Below are positions 28,167 through 38,523 of a stretch of 64,000 nt of DNA, one piece after another; the stretch's first letter is position 1, and every line of letters begins with the position of its first letter. The notes under the pieces were generated by a model, which saw nothing but the letters and a program-made list of their open reading frames with translations, had not been told where the DNA came from and did not search any database. The translations under genes were made by a program, and so were the position numbers. Origin of the DNA: Apiosordaria backusii (taxonomy: Eukaryota > Ascomycota > Sordariomycetes > Sordariales > Lasiosphaeriaceae); contig JAUKTV010000008.1 in the NCBI GenBank assembly GCA_030549205.1, forward strand, positions 186,001-250,000. The letters are read 5' to 3'.

Positions 28167-29152
28167 ATGTCCCCAGCGACCCCAATACGAGAGCCTACCC
28201 TTCGGCTTTGTAGATGGACATACGCCGCTCTTCTGCTGTTTTGCGCAGCATTCCCTGCGCGCGGTGACTCATCCTTCCTTGTCAATACCGTCCCTCAAAA
28301 TCTAGACAACTTCTACCATGACCTGAGGGAACGAGTCGCATCATGCCAGCACAACCTGGCTGGGGGCTTTTACAGCGTTGACAATGGGACAAACAGTACG
28401 TCCATCCTTTTGCAATCCCACCCGGCTGATCGCAGCATGCTAACACGTACTGCAAAGCAACCTCATACTGCACCAACGATCCCCACCGTCCCTCCATCAT
28501 CTACCTCTCCGGGGGCAATGGGACGCTTTCCAACATGGACATTGACTGCGACGGTGTACAAGGCGGAAGCCAAGACGACGGGAGGTGCTCCCTAGGAAGA
28601 AGTCCGGACTATCAAGACGCGACGGCTTTTAGGGACGTCATCCAGTCCTACAATGTCGGGATATCTGACTTGAACACATATGTCCACCCGTATGTAGTTT
28701 TCGGGAACAGCGGCAGCAAACCTGGTTGGAGGACGTTTGACCCAACAGAGTACGGTGTGAGGCCATTGTCTGTCATGGCGGTTGTTTGTCCGGGCAACAA
28801 GATGGTGTATGGGATCTGGGGTGACACGAACGGTGACGACGGCGATAAGCCCATGGTCGGGGAGGTAAGTATAGCACTTGCCACCGCGTGCTGGGGGAAG
28901 AATATGACAGGTGATAATGGCTATGACGGAATGGATGTGCTGTATGTGGCGTTCACAGGAAAGGACGCGGTACCTGGGAAGAATGGGGCGGATTGGGCGG
29001 CCAAGGATTACGACACCTTCGAGAGAAGTATCCAGGGCCTTGGGGATAAGCTGGTGCAGAGAATGAGGGCTGGTGCCGGAGGAAGGAAGGTCACAAGCTC
29101 ATGGGTTGTGGCTGGAGGTGTGTTTGCAGGCGGGTTGTGGCTTGCCTTGTGA
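28167..29152 (+). CDS. GH75 fungal chitosanase, probably cell-surface anchored
   Basis: Two exons, 28167-28395 and 28458-29152, with a 62-nt intron give 307 residues. A signal-anchor/signal peptide (WTYAALLLFCAAFPARG) follows a short basic lead. Family blocks: IIYLSGGNGTLSNMDIDCDG, YVVFGNSGSKPGW, PLSVMAVVCPGNKMVYGIWG, DTNGDDGDKPMVGEVSIALA and DVLYVAFTGKDAVPG. The Asp of WGD and the Glu of VGE are 13 residues apart, as are the catalytic pair reported for Fusarium chitosanase (D175/E188). It hydrolyses beta-1,4 links in chitosan. The C-terminus ends in a hydrophobic SSWVVAGGVFAGGLWLAL, which suggests a GPI or membrane anchor and is unusual for this family of mostly free enzymes. Confidence 0.9.
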
Positions 29153-29574
29153 GAAGTCTATTCTCAGATATCTGTCTATCTACCTAGGGCCAACGAGGGC
29201 GGATCTTAGGCGTCAGATATTCATGATCATGATGAGACATTTTATAACTTTTTTGGGGGTAGCCAGGCATATTGCATGTTTCGTTTGCTTGTTGGAGGAC
29301 CCCAAGGTGCCGTCATGGAGGTTTGAGCAGATTGGCGGCAACTCTACCATTTCTTCGTTGACTTTGTGCGCCTCACACCACCAAAGCTTCTGTGTTTGAG
29401 GCTTGCCCAAGATTCCAGCGCAGGGCAAAAAGCCCTCGGGTTTCTTCTCCATCTTTTCGGAAAACTCTTCCCACCATTCGTCAACCTGCACCAACTAGTA
29501 TAGTCGCCGTTCATCAAACGACAGTCCGTTGCAGCCTGATAATCCCAGACTGATCACCAACCACAGCAGAAACA
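29153..29574. other. Intergenic, no gene seen
   Basis: About 420 bp: 3' UTR of the chitosanase gene and promoter of the CFEM gene, both on the same strand. Confidence 0.35.
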
Positions 29575-30437
29575 ATGAAGACGACAACAGCTTCCACTTT
29601 GGCCATCGCCGCCTTGACCGGCATCTCTTCAGCCCAGCTTCAACCCGGTGCTGGTCTTCCAAATTGCGTGGTGGGTTCCTTTCTTCACAGGCCATCTGCA
29701 GCCGAGAATGACAATGCTAACATTGTAACCAGCTGTGCATCACCAACATGGTGTCGCTCCATGCCAGCCTCGGTTGTGACCAACCCGACGACATCTCCTG
29801 CCTGTGTTCCAAGCCCGACTTTGGCTTCGGTATCCGTGACTGTGCGGTCCAAGCCTGCGAAAACGTCCAGCAAGCCGAGAGGGTCATATCGGAGGGCAAG
29901 GATATCTGCGCCAGAGGTATGTTGTCTCTACCTGCCCTAAGATTCTTGGAAAAGAGGCAACTGACATCGTTTCTGTTAGCCGAGCCAGCCGCCAGCCCCG
30001 CTGCCGACTCCTCGACCGCCGCTGTCGCCAGTGCGTCGGGAAAGACCCTCGAGGGCGTCGAGGTGGTCTACACCACCTCGGGCAGCGTCGTCCTCACCAC
30101 CACCGCCGTGATCGGCACCGTCACCCCCACCCCATCACCCGCTTCGGGGTCCGCCACGGGCAAGGTCGATGTTGCTTCCTCGGAGCAGGATGCGACGTCC
30201 TCCCTGGCGTCAGTCTCTTCCTCGCTGGAGTCTAGCGCTAGTGCTTCCGCCTCTGGCTTCACATCTGAGGAGGGGAAGCAGCAGGACCCTACTTCCACCA
30301 TTACCCAGGTTTCTGGTTCTCCCGCCGCCACTGCGCCCGGGAGCTTTACCAGCGCGACCCAGAGCGCCGCTGGTGCTGCCATCACTGCCGGTGTTGAGCT
30401 GGGTCTTGTTGGTGGACTGGTTGGTTTCTTCCTTTAA
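29575..30437 (+). CDS. CFEM-domain GPI-anchored protein
   Basis: Three exons, 29575-29670, 29733-29916 and 29980-30437, with introns of 62 and 63 nt give 245 residues. The signal peptide is MKTTTASTLAIAALTGISSA. A CFEM domain follows with the eight cysteines in order: PNC, VLC, LGC, ISC-LC, RDC, QAC and DIC (residues ~31-93). The stalk is long and S/T/A-rich and suited to O-glycosylation, and the C-terminus is hydrophobic and small-residue-rich (AAGAAITAGVELGLVGG), as for a GPI signal. CFEM proteins act at the fungal surface, some in haem uptake, some as pathogenicity or wall proteins. The Asp that helps bind haem axially in some members corresponds to the LGCDQ region. Confidence 0.9.
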
Positions 30438-30672
30438 TTGGTCCCGAGTGAGTAGCTTCTGTGCTTGGTATAGAGGCGTAGACCTTGGGGCACCACAGAA
30501 AGAGATGGTTTTGTCTGTGTTTCCGCTGGTCAGTTGGGAGTTTTGGCGCTAGGGTAATCTTGTGTCAAATCTTTGGCGGAGGGGAATTCATTTGGAGACC
30601 GTTGTGTGATCAATCACAAAATCATGAGATTAAAGTCAAGAAGTATCACAGGAATCAATCTATTGCAAATCT

Positions 30673-32871
30673 CTATTTCAGTTCCAACGCCCCCAACGCA
30701 GACTGTGCCGAATCAAGGGGATTTTCAGTGGCAGCACCTGTCAAGGCACCATCCGTCGAAGCAAGCTCTGCACTGTTGGCGGTCTCAGCAGGACTGACTT
30801 CTGCCGCACCATCTTTTACTGGGGCTGTTTGAGTTCCAGAAGAAGTTTCAGCCTTCTTTGCACCGCCCTTTTTCTTTTTAGAGGTCTTCTTAGCCTTCAG
30901 TGCAGCTTCTTCTTCTTTCAACTTCTTGGCCTCTTCACTGCCATACTTTTCGCGCCACTCCTGTGCCTTTTCAGGCTTGATGCGAGAGAAGAGGTGTTGC
31001 GACTGACCTATCTCATGCCCGGGTCTGATGGTGTCCGCGGTCCATTGGCCTGAAATGGGAAGCGACTCGACTCGAAGCTGTGTACTGATAGAGGCGGCTG
31101 TAGTAGGCATATAAGGGGCTGTGAGAGAAGCCAAAAGGTGAACCAGGTTGAGAGCAAGTCCGATGACAGCTGCGCATTTGGACGGTTCGTTCTCATATAG
31201 GCTGTTGTCAAGTTTGCTTGACTGCAAAAAGCCGTTGCCTCGCTGAGAGATCTGAAGAACGGTCAATAAGCCGGCACGGAGTTTCACACTGTCCAACTCC
31301 TGGACGTATTGCGCCAAAAGTTGATTGATGTCCTGTTTGAAGGTGTCGAACGAAGGCTCATGGTATTCGGCCCAGTTGGGCACAACACTGTTGTAATGAC
31401 GCGAGTTGACGAACTTCAAAACCCGGCTGACGAAATTCCCAAGATTTTTGAGGAGCAGATTGTTGTTGGCACTGATGAAACCATCCAAAGTAAACTCGCT
31501 GTCCCCAGTCTCGGGTCTGCAGTAGAGAAGATAGAAGCGCCAGATGTCTGAAGGAACTTCGGTCTCTTTCGCCGAATCTCCAAAAACCCCAACGCCACGA
31601 GACTTTGAAAACTTCCCACCTTCGTAGGTGAGATAATCGGTTGTTGAGAGGTGATGCAGCTTTGTCCAGGCGTCTCGAGTTCCAATCTTGGAGGCAGGGA
31701 AGATAATGGTGTGATAGACAACATTGTCTTTACCCATGAATTGGTACAGCTGAACGTCGTCGGGACTGCGCCACCATTTTTCCCACTGATCCGTGTAGTT
31801 GGCGGTTATTGAGACATAGCCAATGCTGTCACAATTTAGCATTCCTACCACACTGTATTCGGCAGAAGGCGATGGATTTGGCTTACCAAGCATCGAACCA
31901 TGAGTAGATCACCTTGTCTTCGTAACCTTCCAGACTTGAGGGGACGGGGGTTCCCCATTTAACATCCCTAGTGATGCTTCGCGGCTGGAGGCCTTCCTTG
32001 AGCCATGCAGCAGTGATGGAAATACCATTACTCGACCACGCGCCTTTAGAAGCTGACTCCCGGAAGAAAGCCTCAACCTGTGGTTGGAGTTTATCCAACT
32101 CCAAAAAGATGTGCTTCGTATCTTTGGTGACCGGAGTAGAGCCGTCAATTTTGCACCGCGGACGTACAAGTTCAAGAGGTTCGAGAAGTTTGCCGCAGAG
32201 GTCGCACTGGTCCCCACGGGCGTCCACGTAACCACAGTCGGGGCACTCGCCTTCCACAAAACGATCTGCAAGGAAGGAATGATGCTGGTCGCAGTAGAGC
32301 TGTGTAGTCATACGCTCCTCGAGGAAGCCATTTTCTTGGAGCTTGAGAAAAATGTCTTGCGTGATGTCGGTTTGCAGCTGGGTTGTCGTGCGCCCGAATA
32401 TATCGAAGCTGATGTTGAACCACTCGTAGACTTGAGCATGAATCGCGTGATACTTATCGCAAAGTTCTTGCGGCGTGCATTTCTCGACAAGAGCCCGTGC
32501 TTCGGTCGTCGTCCCATATTCATCGGTCCCTAAGAAAATCAGCGTTAGCTAGGGCAAAATTCTCCACCACCTAGGGAGATGGACCCTAGATGCAAGACCC
32601 CGCACCCCCCCACCAAGACCGCATGACGGGGGAGGCATGTCATCAAGGAGATCGAAAGGCAAAGCAAGAGCCACAAACCCCCAATGTAGACCGTATTGAA
32701 GCCACGGCCTCGACTATACCGGGCAAAAACATCGGCCGAAAGCACAGATCCGATGATGTTGCCAAGGTGTGGCACGTTGTTGACGTACGGCAACGCGCTG
32801 GTGATCAAAATGTTGCGTTTCCCTGGCTCTGGGAGTACAGACGCCTCCTTTTGGGGATTTATCGCAGCCAT
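30673..32871 (-). CDS. MES1: Methionyl-tRNA synthetase, cytosolic
   Basis: Three exons, 32871-32679, 32529-31887 and 31825-30673, with introns of 149 and 61 nt give 662 residues. It is a class I synthetase charging tRNA-Met. The HIGH-type motif is PHLGN near residue 34 and the KMSKS-type motif is KFSKSRGVG. In between are TDEYGTTTEA, ALVEKCTPQELCDKYH, a double-Cys zinc knuckle (CPDCGY, CDLCGK) and VIYSWFDACIGYVSITANYT. The anticodon-binding domain follows, with WRFYLLYCRPETGDSEFT and then LKNLGNFVSRVLKFVN. The C-terminal K-rich tail (KKTSKKKKGGAKKAE) is eukaryotic and could aid tRNA binding. It lacks the N-terminal GST-like extension of the yeast enzyme, as in other filamentous fungi. No presequence is seen. 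Confidence 0.95.
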
Positions 32872-33544
32872 TTTGCTGCGCGAGGACGGCGTCGAGTAGA
32901 CTGGCGCCGGCGGTTGATCTCGTCGAAACTTCTGCTGTTTAAACTTCGTCCTCGGAGTCCTCGGAGTTGGGTTGCTTGATGGAAACGTGTGGAGCAAAGT
33001 CGGAAAGAAAACGCGGGGTTAGGGATGGGGCCGGAGTGACTCAGAAGCTGCTGTCTAAGGTTATCTCTTTCAGGGTCTGTCTTGCATTCAATGAGGTCGG
33101 CGTTAAAATTACACTGCGGCCTCTCGTGACCGGCAATTTGCACTCTACCAAGCAGATTGCAAGCACAGCAGCGGTGTATTGTCAAGCAAGTACCTCAATA
33201 ACAGCCTGGCAATGTACAAGTTACAATGCAGAGATTACAATTGATGATATGATTCAATTAGATCCCAAAGCGTCACCGGAAAATCTATCCATGCTGGCCC
33301 ATCCAAACCAGAACCAGATATGCAAGATCCAGGCCAAACCCATCTGATGCAGATATTCCCTGAATAAAACGAGAGTGCGCCGAAATGTAGTGATCAGAAA
33401 ACGAGTGAAAGACAGGCAGAAAAAGAATGTCAATTATTTCATAGCCCAAACACCACGCTAAAGGAGAGCAACGCTAGTAGTTTGAGTCGTCCAAAATGAG
33501 TGTTGACAGAAGGCTTGTCGAAAAGCGAGGGTAGAAGAATGCGC
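32872..33544. other. Intergenic, no gene seen
   Basis: About 670 bp: promoter of the MetRS gene and 3' end of the BAS2-like gene, both on the minus strand. No coding signal. Confidence 0.35.
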
Positions 33545-34268
33545 TTAGATCTGGCCGCCGCCCTGAGGGAAACCGCAGCCTTGCTTGCCGTTCTGAGTGT
33601 TGGCACCGACACCAGAGCAGCTGCCAAAGGCCGGGCGGACACCGTCGTTGACGAGAGCGCAGCAACCGGAAGCGCAGTCAGCGTCGCTGAGGCACTCGCC
33701 AGTGATGAACTGGCGGCCGGCGCCGTTGCCGACATTGCCAGCACCAGCCGGGTCAGGGACGAGAGTGCTGGGCTGAATGGTACCACCAACAGCACCACCA
33801 CCGCTACCACCGTTACCGCCGCCAGTGTTGCCACCGGTGTTTCCGCCAGTGTTGCCACCAGCATTACCGCCGGCGTTACCACCAGCATTACCGCCGGCAT
33901 TACCCCCAGCATTACCACCAGCACTACCGCCTTCGAAACCGCAGCCTTGCTTACCGGCCTGAGTCTGAGCGCCTACACCGGAGCAGACACCGATTGTTTG
34001 GCCTCCCCTGGGAAGGGTAGCGCAGCAGCCGGAGGCACAGTCGGCAGCGCCGTTACACTGGCCTCCAATGAACTGGCCACCAGCTCCGTTGCCAATGTTC
34101 TTCTCGCCGGCAGGATCGGGGAGGACCTGGCGCTGAGACAGGTCAGGAGCAGCGTGGACGGCAGCAATGGTCACTGTTTATCCTGTTAGACACAACGGCA
34201 ACTGGGGGTATCAGATGATATGATGACTTACAAGCCAAAGCGCTGACTATCTTGGTGAACTGGACCAT
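33545..34268 (-). CDS. BAS2-like small secreted protein with two cysteine-rich domains
   Basis: Two exons, 34268-34232 and 34173-33545, with a 58-nt intron give 221 residues. The spliced start MVQFTKIVSALALTIAAVHA is a signal peptide. Two copies of one domain follow, each with (V)PDPAG..N(I/V)GNGAG.QFI.G.C...(A/D)DCASGCCA.....G.CSGVGA.TQ.GKQGCGF and six cysteines per copy. They are joined by a Gly/Asn linker of repeated GGNA/GGNT units. The domain resembles Magnaporthe biotrophy-associated secreted protein 2 and its many fungal relatives, whose molecular role is unknown. The duplicated arrangement is uncommon as far as I know. The linker is encoded by a 12-bp DNA repeat and may vary in length between strains. 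Confidence 0.85.
33820..33932 (-). repeat. 12-bp minisatellite coding for a GGNA/GGNT linker
   Basis: About nine near-identical 12-bp units (GGTAATGCTGGT on the coding strand) encode the flexible linker between the two cysteine-rich domains. A multiple of three keeps the frame at any copy number. Confidence 0.8.
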
Positions 34269-35749
34269 GGTGGCGGGTAGAGAAGCGAATAGGTGAAAAG
34301 TGTCAAGAGTTGAATTATCAAGGAACGATGAGTGGTATTAAGTTGTCGACTGGCGACTGTGTTGTAGTGTACTAAAGAAGAGAATGCAAAGGGACACCAG
34401 GTCCTGTTCTTGAAGAAGATGTAGAAGGATTGACTGCGGTAGAGGGGTGCCGAGGATGAGTTGTTCAATCCATCTGAACCGGAGGAAACCACTCGTCTTT
34501 ATACATGTTGTTCAGGATGGCCTCTGTGTGTGAGACAGGTACGACGACAGGCTTTGGAATAGGGCTGCACTCAGGGGTGCTCCAAGCAAAGGTCTCATGG
34601 TCCAAAGTTCTCCCTACTGTCGGTGGCGTTCTGAGTCGTGACAGGTCCAGCCAGGCGATCAGAAAGTCTTTCCAACCCGATGCAGTTGTCGTCTCAGATT
34701 CTTGGGTGTTAGTGCGGGCGGTGGTGACACAGCATCACCACTAACGCGGGGCACGAGCAGGGGTTTTGATGGCGGTCGCAACCCCTGTCGCGTGGGTGTT
34801 TGGAATGTGGAACATTGTTCTTTGGAAACTATCTGACGGACAGGCGCGCGTGTAAAACCCAGGGCAAAACCGGGAGCGGAGTTGCTGAGCGGATTTGTCG
34901 TCTGATTTTGGTCGGCTACGTTGGGTGAAGTCTTTGGGCTGTCGTCTCAATGTTGGCCGCACGAAATTGATCATCCAAAGAGGCGACGGGATTCTGGACT
35001 CCGGCAGGGGTTTGCAGGTCTTCCTCAAGGGCTCTCAACTCCCGGCCGAAAAGAGGAACACGATGACGAGCGGCCTCTGAGACGACCAGAAGCTGAAGGC
35101 TGTGGCCAAAATCGGGTCGCAGAGATGAGGGTTGCAAGTGAGAATGCAACTGGTGAAACCTGGGACTGGGGGAAGAAAGCTTGAACAAGCCACAGGACCC
35201 TTGTCCCTGTGGGGTTAGCCGATCAGTGGGGCCTCTCGGCAGAGACGCAACATCTTGGCATGTTTGGCAGGGGGGGGGCCATCTCCAGGGTTCCATTTCG
35301 AACTTTGATGGAACTTTCATTCTGCGCATCGAAAAGGGAGCAAAGTTCTTTCATCATGTTTCGAAGTGCTTTCTAGGTAATTCAAGCTCCATTCTCTCCT
35401 GTCGTTTTCTCAGGTCTTCACCCAATGTCGGACTGCCTCCTTCCCGAGACCGATACGGCCCATCCTGCTGCTGGGCCGCAACGGAAACCGCCGCGGCCGT
35501 TACACAGGACTTGCGAGGCCGGTTTTCGAACCCGGGGAATCCATCCACAGTCGTTTCGATGGGGCGCGCGTTAAACGCATAATGCATTGTGAATCCTATC
35601 ATGCCTCGGATAAACACCGTCCCATCACGCACCCCAGCACTTCGGACCTTCTTCAGCACCAGCAACTCGGTATCTCAGATCGACGAGGATTTCCATGTCT
35701 GTGCGCAAAAGACGATGCATTCGGGCCGCCATCAGTACCAGTTTCGAAG
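34269..35749. other. Intergenic region of ~1.5 kb, no gene supported
   Basis: It lies between the start of the BAS2-like gene and the stop of the FATP-type gene. Several frames of 70-140 codons overlap on both strands without codon preference, conserved motif or signal peptide, so none is called. It must hold the BAS2-like promoter and the ligase 3' UTR. Confidence 0.35.
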
Positions 35750-37801
35750 TTACAGTTTCGCTTTTCCACCATGCAAGTCTTGCCAGTCTTGCCGTGTGAA
35801 GGGGACATATGTCTCCCCCTTGCCCTGGCCCCCAATCCAAAACACTTTGTCCCCAGGCACCACTCTGTCGGGATGAACACCTTCCTTCTTTAGCGGAGCC
35901 TTGTTCTGCTTGTTGTTATGTGTCGCCGATGGTGCTTCCACATGGCGGATGAAGAGTGGGACAGCATACTTGGGTAAGTGAGCGCGCGCATGTCTGCCTT
36001 TGTCAGAAGATGATTTGATTTCTTGAAGCAAGCAAAACATACCTCAACAACCCCTGATGGTCAAATCCTTCTTTGATAGCTGGATCGACATATACCGCCG
36101 CTGTCCCTGCCTTGCCATCATGACCCGGCAGCTCAACGCCATACACGTTGGCATCCAGCACCCCCGGGTACTTTCCCAACACCTCAGAGACCTCTGCGGT
36201 GGAGACGTTCTCACCCTTCCACCGAAACGTATCCCCTAATCTATCCAAGAAGAACCATCTTCCTTCTTCATCTCGTCTCAGCGCATCACCCGTGCGGTAG
36301 AAACAATCTCCTTTCTGGAAAACATTCTTCACAAACTTTGCCTCCGTCGCCTCGGGGTTCCTCCAGTACCCCGGGAAAGTTCTTTCAAAAGGGACTCTAA
36401 CCAATATCTCACCCCCGACTTCATAAGGAGTTCTTATTGCCCATCCCTTCTTATTCCTCACGATTCCTCCTGTCTCAGGGTCAACAGCAACAGGGACATA
36501 GTACTGGTGGTATTTCCATCTCTGCAGCCAACCATGGTGCCCAACCGCACAGGCGGTGTAGTCGTTACAGGATGGGTTATCAAGTGAAAGCATGCCTTCT
36601 GTGCTGTTGAAGAACTCGAATACCTGGTCGATACCGAAGCGAGATTTGAACTGATTCCAGATGTCGGGTCGGAGGCCATTGCCATAAATGGAATGAACAG
36701 TGTGGGCGCGGTCAAGGCGCGAGGGAGGCGCAGACAGGAGGTAGCGGAGGGTTTCGCCTACATAGACGAACCAAGTTGCGCGGGACTGGATGATATCCGG
36801 CCAGAATGAGGATACAGAGAACTTTGGGGCGATGAGGAGAGTGTTGTTCGCCAAGAGTTCTGGACTGTGTTAGCAGTCACTGGGGTGACAACATGAAGGG
36901 ACGAAACGAACATACGAGCCATGGCGTTGATGCCTCCCGTTCCGTGATAATATGGCATGCAAACATCTGTCTTCTAGTCAGTCGACGCTGTCCACACAAA
37001 TCAGGAAGGGGACTGACAATATCTCTCATTCTTTTTCTGAACGGGATTCGTCCCAGAAACACTGCCATAGCCGTGCGCAAAGGCCGCCACCATCGGTAGC
37101 ATGCAGCCCTTTGGCATCCCCGTCGTACCACTTGTATAAAATAGTGCCATGGGATCAGCCCCTTGGATCCCCCTTCTCAACTCCTCTGGTGGAGCTTCTG
37201 AACTGAACCCGGCCAGTTCCTTCTTCACGCCGCTAAGCATCAGATACCTGAGATGAGGCACATCAGCTCTCACATCCTGCATCCTCTTCACAGCAGCTGC
37301 ATCCCCATCAATCAGCACAATCTCCGCCCCTGCTATCTTGAGACAATGCACCAGCGCCTGCCCCGTCAAATGGTAATTGATCATTGCCGGCGCCGCCCCA
37401 ATGCTCCACAGACCAATCCAGGCAAAGACAAAGTCCGCCGAATTGAGCATGAAGAAGGCTACCAAATCCCCCTTTTTAACGCCTTGGCTGAGGAAGAAAT
37501 GACCATATTGGTTGGACCGGTCGAGAACTTCCTGCCATGTGTAGGTTTCTAGGGTTGGTGTCCAAGGGTTGCGAGCCCAGATGGCTTCACGGGCTGGGTT
37601 AAGGGCGGCATTGTCGACGATGAACCGGTAGGGGGACACGCGGTCCTGTTTAGTGGCTTTCGCAAAGGCGGCGCGGATGCGTTTGCGCCCCAGGATCCAG
37701 CGGAGGTCTTTGCGGAGGTGGAGTTTGGCATCGAGATATAGAGCCCCGAGGATGGAGATGGTGGTTAGGGCTGGAGGCGAGGTGAGGAGGTCCATTGTCA
37801 T
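35750..37801 (-). CDS. Very-long-chain acyl-CoA ligase / fatty acid transporter (FATP family)
   Basis: Four exons, 37801-37018, 36966-36916, 36859-36043 and 35993-35750, with introns of 51, 56 and 49 nt give 631 residues. An N-terminal hydrophobic helix precedes the AMP-binding enzyme: DPMALFYTSGTTGMPKGCML (P-loop-like A3 motif), VCMPYYHGTGG, SIYGNGLRPDIWNQF, VFEFFNSTEGMLSL, CFYRTGDALRRDEEGRWFFL, DRLGDTFRWKGENVSTAEVS (FATP/VLACS motif), then a C-terminal HLPKYAVPLFIRHV ... NKAPLKKEGV. It imports and activates (very) long-chain fatty acids at membranes, possibly peroxisomal or ER. The second exon is only 51 nt. The alternative start two codons later (37795) cannot be excluded. Confidence 0.93.
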
Positions 37802-38407
37802 CTAACACGAAGATATGAAGACTGATAGATGTTCTACTAGATTTTTTGGGGCAGACAAGATGTAACAAGATCCCCGTGGGACCCAAACGATCCCACCAAA
37901 CAAGACGCTCACACATGCCGCCTTTGACACGGAAAGAATGAACCCCGTTCCCCCACCTGAGCTGGTGCATTTCCCCACGCTGGCTGATTTACAACCGAAG
38001 TTGCATCTGAGGGGTAGCATTCGGCAGATGTCGAACTCTTGATCATTCCGGCTAAGAGTTCGCCATTGTGTTAACGGAAGCGAAAGGGTACCGCCTGTTT
38101 GTTTGGCTATTGCTGAGTTTATAATGCAAAACACTTGACCGTATAATCCGGGACCTACAATTCAAGCTACCTGCTTGTTATGCACGGAAGTCATCTGTTG
38201 CATGAAAGACTGAGCAGTGTGGGTCTTGGGCCGGATGTCGTCCGCTTGTTCCGGGGTGGGCCCGACTGCCCCAGCCGGGTGTCCTCCGACACTCTGTCTG
38301 AAGTAGGCAGGTGGAGCCCCACCTTCCCCGACGACATCCGGTCCCCAACCGATCACAGGCCCGGAGCTTATCCATATCACCATCACCATCTGAGTTACCT
38401 CAGCTGA
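37802..38407. other. Intergenic, contains 3' flank of the ANK-protease gene
   Basis: About 600 bp with no gene. The part from 38269 on is the sequence that recurs, RIP-mutated, at 22087-22306. Confidence 0.5.
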
Positions 38408-38523
38408 CTAGCTACATAATTTCATCACAAATTCTTCAAGGATTTCCAATTTTCTTTCTCCCACGGCTTCGTGAATGCTGTCCGCCGCCACCCCAAACGA
38501 CTCCCATACGGGCAAATACTTTT
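38269..38523. repeat. Intact counterpart of the RIP-mutated segment at 22.1-22.3 kb
   Basis: It covers ~140 bp of 3' flank and the last ~38 codons of the ANK-protease gene. Its coding part is open, so this copy has escaped RIP or was not the template. Confidence 0.85.

Noticed and set aside
35354..35665. 103-codon minus-strand frame containing a GGTTCGAA-like B box
   Set aside because: No family signal. The surrounding bases do not fold into a tRNA cloverleaf or give an A box at the right distance.
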